From positions 9,014 to 56,478 of the forward strand of contig SDOX01000008.1 of the NCBI GenBank assembly GCA_004565275.1: DNA of 47,465 bases. The letters run 5' to 3'. A model generated the notes under the pieces. It did not search any database, was not told the origin of the DNA, and saw nothing but the letters and a program-made list of their open reading frames with translations. This stretch comes from Nannochloropsis salina CCMP1776 (lineage: Eukaryota; Sar; Eustigmatophyceae; Eustigmatales; Monodopsidaceae). The translations under genes and the position numbers were made by a program. Shown piece after piece: positions 33,433 through 43,859 of this stretch (the first letter of the stretch is position 1; the number at the start of each line of letters is the position of its first letter).

Positions 33433-36400
33433 TTACATAACATGATCTTCTATCACCGCCGCCGCCTCCTCTTTCTTCATCTCCTCCTCAGTTTCCTCAT
33501 CCTCCTCCCACCCACTTCGAACACCAAAACTGCTCGCCTCCCTCCTAAACACCCGTTGCATCATTCCCCCCTCCTTCCCGCCCTCTTTCGGCACCGCCTT
33601 CTCCACCCGCTCCCCGCCGTCCACAAGCTCGATCACATGCATCCTACGCTCCTTCCTTTGGTGGGCGAGTGCCTGGTCCCATTGCACGACCCTGGGCCGC
33701 AAGTACCTCTTGTAGGCCTCGGAAAGGAGGAGGAAGACCAGAACCGACCCCAGGACCAAGCCCCACTCCCAGTCGATGGGCGCCTGGTAGAAGACTTTGT
33801 CGTGGACGTAGGGGATGTAGAAGGTCGGGAGGAGGGTGAAGACGCCCAGACCCACGGCCAGGGCGAGAGGCTTGTTGTTCCTGGCGGGGTGGGAGGGACG
33901 GGGGAAGGGACAGGGGAGAGGAGAAGACGACACCGAGGGGGGTGAGATGGAGGATAGGCGACATGTATGATAGCGGTCCACGCGGAAAGAGAAAGTGGGC
34001 TTTTAGAACAGTAGTCTGCATCGACCAAGTCTTCCACTCTTAACAACATGTAGGACATACGACACAAAAGTCTCTCGGCACCTCGCTGTCGGCCTTTGCA
34101 ACCCCAACACACGTACTTGTACTTCACTCTCCTGAGCGACCGGGCGAGATCCTTGCAATTGTACGCGTGGAGGAGGAGGAGTAAGGTTGTAGAGGCGAAA
34201 CAGGCGGCCCGTGCTCGGAAAATATGTTCACATTCCGGGGTCAACGTCAAATTGCAGCCGCTCGTGTGCTGAACCCCATCTCCGTCCACGAAGGCGACGA
34301 TGAGGAAGTTCGTGATGGATAAGACCCCGATCAAAAAGCCGTACAAGGAGATGTCGACCAGGAGCGTCGGGTTTCGCAGAAGTCGGCCTTTCTCGACCGG
34401 ATCCTTCTGCATGCTGTCCACCTCTGGCGGCTCGCAGGCGAGGCCCAGAGCCTGGGGGTGGCAAGGAGAGAGGGAGGGAGGGAGGGAGGGGAGGGAGGGA
34501 GGGGTGGATAGGAAGAGGCGTGAGGATGAATGATAAGGGCGCAGGCGAAGACAGAGAAAGAAAGAAAGGAAACAGGGGAGGAAGGGAGGAAGGGAGGGAG
34601 GGAGGGTAGGGAGGAAAGGGGTGTACCGGTGGCGTGGAGGTGATCATGTTGATCCACAAGATTTGTAGCGTCGAGAGAGGGTAGACACTTCGGCCGTCCA
34701 TGCCGCGAAAGGACAAGCCGATCATAAGGATGATGACTTCGCCCACATTCCCACTCATCAAATGGCAGACGAATTTGACCACGTTGGTGCCGATCCGCCG
34801 GCCTTCCTCCACTGCGTGCTCGATGGTCGCAAAGTGATCGTCCATGATGATAATGTCTGCGGCTTTTTTGGTCACGTCGCTTCCGCACTTCCCCATGGCA
34901 ATGCCCACGTCCGCGGCCCGCAAGGACGGCGCGTCGTTCACACCGTCACCTGAAGGAAGGGAGGGAGGGAGGGAGGGAGGGGGGGGAGGGAGGAACGAGA
35001 GAATAAGCATGTCAGAGGCAGGGACGTGGGTAGGCCGGTGCCCCCCCGGCCCATTCTTCCTCTCGCCCTCTTATCTTTCCTTTGTTCCTCCCTCCCCACC
35101 TGTCATCGCCACGATCCTCCCACGCCGGTGCAAGGCCTTGATGAGTTTGACCTTGGTCCCGGGGGAACAACGCGCCACCACGGCGGGGAGGAATGGCATG
35201 TTGTCCAGGGCCTCGTCTGACAAGTGGTCAAAGTGGCCTGAGGTCATGACGATGTTGCCCCCCTCTTTCCCCCCCTCGGCCCGGTTTTTTAAGATGTTCA
35301 CTTGTTTCGCCAAGGCCGCCGCCGTCTGTGGGTGGTCGCCCGTGACCATGCGTACGGTAATGCCTGCCTCCCGACAAGTCTGAACCGCGCCCGGAGTGTC
35401 CCTTCGCGGGGGGTCTTGCAACCCGACAAAGCCCAAAAACACCAATCCTTTCTCCAATTCCTCCCGGCCTCCGTCTCCGTCCGCCCGCGCGTAGTTGAGC
35501 ACGGCGCCCTTTTCCTCGTCGGAAATGACTCGGGTGGCGAACGCCAAGACCCGCAGACCCCGCTGGGCCATTAAATCCACCCGGTATTGCATGACTTCGT
35601 CGCAGAAATCGTTGACTTTCACGTGTTCAATCAGTTGGTCCCGTCCGTCCACACGAATGTGGCTGCAGAGCGGGTACACGCTTTCAAACGCCCCCTTTGT
35701 GTACATGGTCATCTCCCCTTCCTCCTTACGGCCCTTGTCCCCTCCCATGCGGTTTCGAAGCGGGTTGAGTCGGTAGACTACGGACATGCGTTTCAGGATG
35801 GAATCGAAGCACATTTCCGTGATGAATTCGTGCCCGCGCTCCTTGATCAGCAGAGCCTTGTCTGTGGCAGAGGGGGAAGGCGGGAAGTGGAGGAGGAGGA
35901 AGGGAGGGAGGGAGACGTCAAAGGAGTCTGGTCTTCAATCAAAGCAAGGAGAAGAAGGCAGTAAGAGAGGGAGGGAGGGAGGGAGGAAGGGAGGGAGGGA
36001 GGGAGGGAGGACGTACCGAGGCGGGCTTTCTTGGCGAGGACGGTAAGGGCCACCTCGGTGGCATCCCCAACCCCATACCACTCGCCGTCACACTCCACCA
36101 AGGTGCTGCTATTGCAGAGGGAGGAGACCTTGATGAGCGCGGACAGGGCCGGCATGAAGGAGACGGAAGAGAGCTTCTCCAGCGCCATCATGTTTCCTTC
36201 CCGCCCGCTCACAAACATGGCCCCCACGGGTTCGAGTCCGTGCCCGGTCACAAAAACTTTGGCGTCCCGGGGGAGCCATATGTCAGCGGCCACCATTTTG
36301 CTGAGGGTTAAGGTGCCGGTCTTGTCCGAACAGATGTCGGTGACCGTGCCTGGGGACGGTGGGGAAAATGGAGGGAGGGAGGGAAGGAGGGAGGGAAGGA

Positions 36401-38958
36401 GGGAGGGAAGAGGAAGAATAATGTCATACACTGAGGGATCTCTTTAGCCTACGGAGGGAGGGAGGGAGGGAGGGAGGGAGGGAGGGAGCGGTCGTCTACC
36501 GCCCTTCGTACCTAGGGCCTCCAACGCCGTCAAGCGTCGGACGAAGGTGTTCGCCGCCGCCAGCCGTTTCACGCCGATCGCCATGGTCAAGGTGACGACA
36601 CTCACCAGCGACTCCGGAATCATGGCCACCGCCAACGCGGTGGCGTAAAGGATCGTCTCGTAGTCAGCTTCGAACCCGTTTGCGGCCCACACGACGACGC
36701 CCAAGACCAAAGCGAACAGGAAGAGACCCAGGGCGAGTTTTTCCAATTGTTTCTGCAGCTGGGTCCTCCCAGCCGGGCGTTCGCCGATGGAATGCGCGAC
36801 TTTCCCAAGCTCGGTATGCATGCCCGTGGCCACCACCACCCCTGTCGCGCGTCCCCGCGCCACCACACAACCGAAAAAAGCCATATTCTTCCGTTCCATC
36901 AAGGTGGGTTCCAGACCACGATGGCAATGGGAGAGGGTGTGCTCGTTTTTGTTCACCACGTGCGACTCCCCAGTCAACAGGCCTTCGTCTGAGGCGAATG
37001 CCACGCAGGTAACAAGCCGACAGTCGGCGGGGATTTGATCTGGGCCACCGAGGGAGGGAAGGAGGGTGAGAGAAGGGAGGGGGCCGCCAGCACGAGAAAC
37101 ATCGTCGTGGAAGGAAAAGGGAAAAATGCAGGGTGGTCGAGCAATCACATGGCGAATGCTCGGGACTTGGAGGGAGAGAGAGACAGGAAAGGAGGGGGGG
37201 GGGAGGAAAGTGCAGATGAGAGGCCGGTGTTTCTCGTACCTCCCGTGTCGAGGTAGATGACGTCCCCTGGGACCAGAAGGTCGGCATTCAAGTGTTGCAG
37301 ATGTCCGTCCCGCAAGACTCGTGCGTTGGGCGAAGAAAGCCGGCGTAGGGCTTTGATGGTTTTTTCCGAGCTGGCAGGATGAAGGGGGAAAGGAGGGGTA
37401 AAGGTTAGGGCGGGGAAAAGGGATAGGCAAGGGGCAAGGAGGGAGGCAATGTGAGGACAACACGGGAAAAGGAAGCTGCCTGCGCACGAAAAAAGCGCCA
37501 GCATAAATAGAGAGGCATGAAAAATAAGGGCACGCCCCGCAAGAAAGGGAAGAAAAGAGGGTAGTTTCGTGCCGGCCTGACATTACCTGTACGCTTGAGT
37601 GAACCCGATCACGGCGTTGACCAAAATGACGACTCCCAGCACGGAGGCCATCAGGTACTCGGAAACGGCCAGGGCGAGGGCGAAGGCAATGAAGAGGATC
37701 AGAGTCATGAAGTTGAAGAGGTGATGGATGAACAGGAAGATCTGTGGGGTGGGGAATGGGATGGAGGGAGGGAGGGAGGGAGGGCAAGGGGGAAGGAGGG
37801 GAGGAGGGAGGGCAAGGTGAGTCCCCAGCGTCTTGATAAGGGCGAGAAGAAAAGCATGCACCAATCGCCTCTACAATCCTTCAAGAGAAAAAAGATGCCT
37901 CCTTGTTTGAAATTCATGTATCTCCCATTAACATGCAGGCAGAGGCAAATACCCCGGGGCGAAGCAGGCTATGGCCGGCCACCACCAAAAACAGTTTTAA
38001 CAACATAGAAGACAGTACAGAGAAATCCTATGAAACATACTGCGAGAGTCTAAACGCTTGGCACCAGGAAGGCAGGAAAGCCTAGAGAAACCAAGGGTGG
38101 TCAGGCCAACCTCTTCCGGACCACAGTATCGGACAACATTCGAAATCGACAATCACGCGCCGAGGGAGGCCAGAACACAAAGACCTCATAATGAAAGACA
38201 GGCATCGAAACATGCCTTTTTCAGCAACGCAACAAAGGACTGGGAGAGAACGGGACCTTGCGTCCGAAAAACACCGCGGGGGGGTAGCAGCAGGCAAAGA
38301 TAGTGATACAACATCCCCCCTCCTCGTCTCTTCTTGGGCGACTCACCGGGTGCAACGATCGCCGTCCTTTGAGCGTGTTCTTCCCGCACAACCCTCGTCG
38401 TCTGTCTGCTTCCTGAGAAGTCAAGCCTTCCTGCAAGTTGGCTTTGTAAAAGGCCACCACGTCGTCGCCTTTAATCATGTAAGGGGCCGCCATGAGCATC
38501 CCCGTGAATTCCAACACACTTGTCGCCTTCTGCACCTTCACTTGCACCATTTCTTCATGTTCTGGTACTGGCATAGGACGAGGCGTGGTTGCTCGCCCAT
38601 CCGATGAGCCTGAGGCTGTTGTATCACTCCCCCATGTCTTGACCGAAGGGCTTCGCCCGGGGGCTTTAGGGGTAGGAAGACCCAAATGTCCTCCTTTGCT
38701 CTTGGAACCAATGCGGAGTAAAGATAAAATATCTTTTCCATCCTTGGTAACCTCTAAAGGCGCTAGCCGCCTGGGCGGAGGCATGGGTGAGGAACCGAAG
38801 GATGAAGGATGTGGTGTTGCTGATAATGCTTGTTGGTGAGCTGTACTTGTGACTGCGTGATATTGGGATGGGAAAACGTCTTGAGCAATAAGCACACTCG
38901 ACGTCACTGTATGACAACTAAGCACATAGCTAGAAAGGCAAGTAAGAATACAAACCAT
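33433..38958 (-). CDS. ENA-type (P-type IID) alkali-cation ATPase
   Basis: Nine predicted exons (38958-38347, 37741-37587, 37370-37240, 37039-36512, 36349-36017, 35861-35100, 34949-34627, 34451-34117, 33880-33433) agree in phase throughout and give 1208 aa. It shows the P-type actuator motif LLTGES, the transmembrane-4 PES segment, the phosphorylation motif ICSDKTGTLT (Asp near 483), RMVTGDHPQTA and the hinge MTGDGVNDAPSL (near 840). Details that point to the fungal/bryophyte/protist ENA (IID) exporters rather than Ca2+ pumps are FDHLSDEALDNMPFLPAVVA, ARCSPGTKVKLIKALHRR, YPLSTLQILWINMITSTPPA and the ending FYIPYVHDKVFYQAPIDWEW. ENA pumps export Na+ or K+ across the plasma membrane at high pH or salt. 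The N-terminus is about 100 residues longer than usual, Ser/Pro-rich, and a later start at 38784 is possible; the tail is acidic. Introns carry CCCT repeats on the coding strand. Confidence 0.9.
34460..34503 (+). repeat. GGGA repeat in ATPase intron
   Basis: Tandem GGGA on the plus strand (CCCT on the coding strand) within the intron between the seventh and eighth ATPase exons. It forms part of the polypyrimidine tract before the acceptor. Confidence 0.85.
36453..36488 (+). repeat. GGGA repeat, about nine units, in ATPase intron
   Basis: A pure GGGA tract on the plus strand in the intron between the fourth and fifth ATPase exons, next to the donor of the fourth. Other copies lie at about 34593, 34961, 35968 and 36372. 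Runs of GGG at this spacing can form G-quadruplexes. Confidence 0.9.
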
Positions 38959-39791
38959 CTTCAAACGATCATTTGACGGGGTTTTCTTGAAATTAGGACA
39001 CGCGCCTCGAGAACAGCGGGTCTCAGATCTCTAGATCGATAACGGAGCACCCTAGGCAACAGCCCCTCCGCCTAACCCCCAAAAGAAAAAGCTGTGGTCA
39101 ACATTGCCGTCTCGAACAACTCGCATACGGCTACGTCCTTGAGTACATGCGTCTTATGCGAGGTACATACTTGGCAGCGGCACGGCGTGTTTTTCTCATG
39201 TATTGCCTTTTGAGGAAGAGATACACACGTACGTCACATCGGAAGTACAGAAAGATACTTGCATGCAAACAGCAGAAACAACTCTCAGCGGCACTTGGGA
39301 TTCTCCCATTGCAAACTATGCAAAGCTTCATGTCAATAGCCAAAAGTAAGATGAAGGGGCCTTGAAAACTTTGGGCAAGGTCGCAATTCTAGTGGGATAG
39401 GTCCAATTGAAAAAGTCGTCGTAAACATCTCCTCCGGGTATGCTTGTGGACTCCCCGAGTTGCTTTGCCCGAACTACCATTACCTATGCTTTTACTTCCC
39501 CGTCCATCCTGGTTTGATAGGCTTTGAGCTCTTCTCTGCTCAATCATTTCCCGCGTGTACATTGTGCTGTGTCGATAAACGTGGAGACAGCCGACTCTTA
39601 GACTTCATACCTACCCTGCATTATTTCACCAACTTTCCGCTACTCTTGAGCAACCCTTCTCGAGCTTTTCAGCACAATATGTGGATAAAGAAACAACTGT
39701 GTCCATCTTGGTCTCTACGCAAATTAAAGTTTGAGTCGGTAACAATGATGACGACGACGCACAGAGATGACAAACTTTTCGACTTACAGCA
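38959..39791. other. Short intergenic region
   Basis: About 0.83 kb between the start of the ATPase and the 3' end of the methyltransferase-riboflavin kinase gene, both on the minus strand. It should hold the ATPase promoter. No gene or motif recognised. Confidence 0.6.
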
Positions 39792-41947
39792 TTACCTGGG
39801 ACCCCACTCCTCAAACGGCACCCACCTCCCTTTCCCCTTCGACGCTTCATTTCCTCTCTCCTCTTCCCTTGTGCCCTCCCCTTCTTCCTCTACCAATCGC
39901 CTCGCCCCTGCATACACAGGCAAGTCCATCGCCACCCTGGCGTCTTCCACGTCTTGCTGGATAGCTGCTACTAAGGCAGGAAAGCTCGGAAATTTCTGCT
40001 CGGGCCGTAGAAACCCTGTGAGAATCAATGTCATTGTCTCCCCGTAGAAATCTCCGGGAAAAGCGCCGTCAATCAAATGCGCCTCTACAATCTTCTCCTT
40101 GTTCTCCTCCCCCTGGAATGTAGGGGAATACCCAATATTCACCACTGCCTTACACTCACGCCCAACTACACGAGCCCAACCGCAATAGACACCCACGGGA
40201 ACATCTTCTATGAGCGATTTGACGACGAAAAGCGAGGATGGGAGGTTGGCGGTGGGGAAGCCCAGTTTTTTGCTTCCGCGTTTGTATCCTTGACTGACTG
40301 GTCCCTGGAGGAGGAGCGCCTGAGGGAGGGGTTGATCAGACCGACGGCAAAGGAGGGCGAGGTAGAGGGAAGATGTAGACTGCAGCGAGGTAAGCTGAAA
40401 GGGTGTTGTGACCAGAATGTCCTGGAAGAAGGAGCAGGGCAAAAAGGGAAAGGAGGGAATGGTTGGGAGCAGGGAAAGGAAAGACAAGGAACGACCCCGT
40501 AACCACATGTCATCCCTCTGCCTTCTTTCCCTCCTTCCCGCCCTCCCTCCGTCTCTCCCTCCGTCTCTCCCCTCCTTCCCTACCCTCCACGCCTTTTCGT
40601 CCCTGGGAAGGTCCGCGAGCACGACGGAGGGGGAACGCCGCCTCAATTCTTCCACGAAATCGGCACCTAAAGGATGAGAAATGACTACCCGGCCGCCTTT
40701 TTTGACCAGCTTGCCCACTTCCCGGAGGGCTCGTGCCTGGTCAAAGACGTTTCCAAAGCAGGCGTTGAAAAACACGGCGGTGAACAGCCCTTCCTCCTTC
40801 CCCCCCTCCCGCTTGTATATCATGGGGAGATCAAGAACGTCCCCCTGCCAAAAAGACGCACGCGGAAACCTCTCCCTCGCCACCACCAACATGCCCGCAG
40901 AGAGATCCACCCCGACAATGCGCTTCTCTCCGGCGTTCTCGTCCAGGTAGGGAAGGAGGAATGGGAGGAGGGCCCCGGTGCCTGTGCCCACGTCGAGGAC
41001 ACGATCGGTGGGACGGAGGGCAGCAGCCTCGGCGATACGTCGGAGACGAGGGATGACGTCTTCAGGGGTCGCTTCCTCGCTGGAAAAAAATCTGCGGGGG
41101 GGAAATAAGCCGGTCAAAGTACCAGTATAGGCGCACTTGTCAGTTTCTTATGCTAAGGTGCAGTCCTATTCATAGATGCTTCGTACTTCTTCCTTCCCAC
41201 ATGGCTGCTCCACTTTCCTTTCTTTTCCTCTCGTTTCTGTCCCTTACGCACTTTTTTCAACACGTGCTCCGCAAGTTTACCCAAGCATTTTCAAATCATT
41301 CTTCTCTACGATCACTTACTGCGCTGCTTCGTCAAATACACTTGCTTGCTTCTCATTGTGGGAAGCCCGTCGCTTTTCCTCCTCCGCCGAGTCCTTTTCC
41401 CATACCGTCGACGAAGCAGCGCGCCCTTCAAATGAGTCATGCATGCCGTACACTTTCTCCTTGTGGAAATCCAAAGATTCCGACGATTGCCACACCAGCA
41501 TCCTCCGCGAATGGTAGTCATGTACGAGGCTGCTAGTGGTATGAAACGGTGGTCTTGTGCAATGTAAAATTTGACAATAAAGTCAGATGCTTTTTTAATG
41601 GTCAGCATGCATCGTTTGAGTATATGGTCAAAATGACCATACCCTGACTTTGCACCGATTTATGTGAGGCAAGCGCTGAAAGCTGAGCCAGGAGGTTAGG
41701 AGTCTCACCTGCTAGTTTGACTTCCCAAAAGAGAGTGCGACGACGACATTGGGGGGCCCCATGCAAATGCAAGGGATGGTTGGCAGTTTAATGAGGCCAG
41801 AAGGACAGCACATACAGCCGCGTAGGTCCTGAAGCAGCAAGAGGCAGATCGTGACGCGAAACTTGATGCACTAGACGGAAACAGAAGGGGAATGACGGTC
41901 TTGAAGGAGCCCTGTTTGTTCGCACAGAGACGCGGTAGACGACGCAT
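39792..41947 (-). CDS. Plastid-targeted SAM methyltransferase-riboflavin kinase fusion
   Basis: Four predicted exons (41947-41709, 41529-41320, 41091-40584, 40421-39792) fit in phase and give 528 aa. Residues 1-65 look like a bipartite plastid leader: a basic start, a hydrophobic signal core (YAAVCAVLLASLNCQPSLA) and then FAWGPP, an Ala|Phe junction like the stramenopile ASAFAP motif. Residues about 150-320 form a class I methyltransferase with motif I VLDVGTGTGALLPFLL (181 on), VGVDLSAGMLVVARERFP, and QGDVLDLP. Residues about 348-490 are riboflavin kinase: GPVSQGYKRGSKKLGFPTAN binds the nucleotide, followed by GVYCGWARVV, VVNIGYSPTF, VEAHLID and GDFYGETMTLIL. This enzyme turns riboflavin and ATP into FMN. 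The methyltransferase substrate is unknown. The first join (41709 to 41529) is the least certain; without it translation could start at 41501, losing the leader. Confidence 0.8.
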
Positions 41948-43859
41948 ATCCCTAAAAATGTGACATTGTCTCCTCGTTATCAGTACAATTATCTTTATTC
42001 TGCGTGTTTGACGCACGTATTGAAACAAATCAGGTCAACGTGAGTTTGTTCGGTGGCAACAGCAACCAAAGAAAGGAGACGGCGACTTCAATTTGAAATC
42101 GCACAAAAAACCTCCTCTCTGTTTTTTGGGGGCATATTTCGCATGTGTAAAGAACTCTGGTAAACATTCATTGCCCCATTTTGGTAGGGAAAAAAAGAAT
42201 CATTCGGATTGCTAATGAGCTTTTCGCATGGAGACTTAGCTCGGAGACGTTTATTGACATTCGAGGGTATGGGGATGACACTTCGACACTCGTCTCCTTC
42301 TAAGGTTCCACCATTGCCTTCCCTTGATCTATGAGCCTTCAACCCCGCAGGAAGTTCTACAGAAAAAGACACGTCCATGTGGGTACCGGTATGTTTTGTT
42401 TCCAATTTTTCCCCCTCCCGATCAACTTACAAGTCTTTGTCACAATTTGATACATACTTCATAACTCGCGATGGACTGGCTGAAGACATGTCCGAATTCG
42501 GGTTACACATGATCTAAAGTGCGACCAAATATGACTCCCTAATATATGCTAGTCCTCTTCATTCCGCATCTCAAGCCTGGAGGGGTGCCCGTAAATTGGC
42601 CTTATCTGATTTTGGCATCATGTATTATACGTGTCCAGAGAATTTAATGATATTGCCCTTATTGACGACAGTGAATGGGCGCCATCCTATTTGTCCTCAA
42701 TGAATATGAAAACCAAAGCAGATGTTACAGAATGTAAACCTTGAGCAATAAAAAACTCCTGGGCCTAAGTTGCAACGTCGCTCTAAGTGAGTAGATCACC
42801 GAGAAATATCGGTTGCTTCTCCCCAAGCGGGCACAGAACGACTACATATATATATTTAGACGTTGACGATTGACAACATCACGAGTGAGATTACTTGTGC
42901 GAAAAATTAAGCCCTCTACAACCGAACTCTCGGTGTAAAAATTCATAATTGAGGCTAATTTTTGTCGTAAACAGATTATGCGTGCCGTGTTCTGGATATT
43001 AAGAGGAGCGTTTATTGATGAGAACCATCAGTAATCTGTTTCGTTGGCAAATTACCCCAAATTCTGAAACTTAAGCGCCTCCCAGGAATAACGAGTAGAA
43101 GTTGTGATGTTCATTTTTTTCCCATGGAACTTGTACATTGGCAAAAATAGGGGAGAGAACATCAGTGGTTCCCTACCACGTCTTTGTTTGTACGGAAATA
43201 TGCAATGGACGACTGAAGCATCGCGCGCATGTTGAAGGTTGAATATGAAAGCTTCGTGTCGAGGCACATTGTATGAAAAAAGGGCATCGTATGTACAATA
43301 TGGTGGCATTCGACATCAAAATGTTTTATTTGGTACAAAAAATATTCGAAAACAAAAAATTGTGATTGTTCACTTATCTTGTCGAGAGACGCTGTTGAGT
43401 AGCTTGCGATGTCGGGTATGTCTTGAGCTTAAGGAAAGATATATCCATGAAGGGAGGGAGGTTTTGACTTTTCATTCAAAAAGTCTGCCCTCCTCAAAAA
43501 TTCTACTTCTCATCAAAACGCAATATCTTTGCACACCTTATCCTATTAAAATATAGGGAAAGCGTGCATTTTGTCAAGCGTTAAGGGGGAAACCTTAAAG
43601 TTTCTTTTTTTTTTTAACGGCCGGCCGTTGGGGGCCCATATGACGATGATTACAGGAGCCTCAGTACCTCGAGAAGATAACTGGTCTGAGTAGAAGGAAG
43701 CATTTTCATGATCAGACTTCCATCACGTCCTCATTTTTGCCAAATTACATTCTTTCAAGCATCGCGCATTCCACAGGTTCCTCATAAGAAGCCTACGAGG
43801 TTGATCTTAGCCTGCGAATTGCAAAACTAAGCGCGAGCGTCTCGTGATCGAGCATCTCG
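41948..43859. other. Intergenic region between divergent genes
   Basis: About 1.9 kb separating the starts of the methyltransferase-riboflavin kinase gene and the potassium channel. A minus frame at 42088-42378 (ATG at 42378, about 96 codons, opening MDVSFSVELPAGLKAHRSRE) has protein-like composition but no recognised family. The rest is AT-rich with short chance frames. Confidence 0.45.

Noticed and set aside
36226-36248. B-box-like GGTTCGAGTCC
   Set aside because: It lies inside a coding exon of the ATPase, in frame with a conserved region, and no cloverleaf can be formed.
34950-36490. Regularly spaced GGGA arrays considered as CRISPR or satellite
   Set aside because: They are simple 4-bp repeats confined to introns with coding exons between them; there are no repeat-spacer units.
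39792-41117. Reading the methyltransferase-riboflavin kinase as one unspliced frame from 41117
   Set aside because: The first codon is TTG within an intron-like tract, and residues encoded by 40422-40583 are repeat sequence flanked by good splice sites that restore both domains in phase.
42806-42870. ATATATATAT stretch considered as a promoter or origin
   Set aside because: It is short and not placed near any supported start; no further element supports a function.
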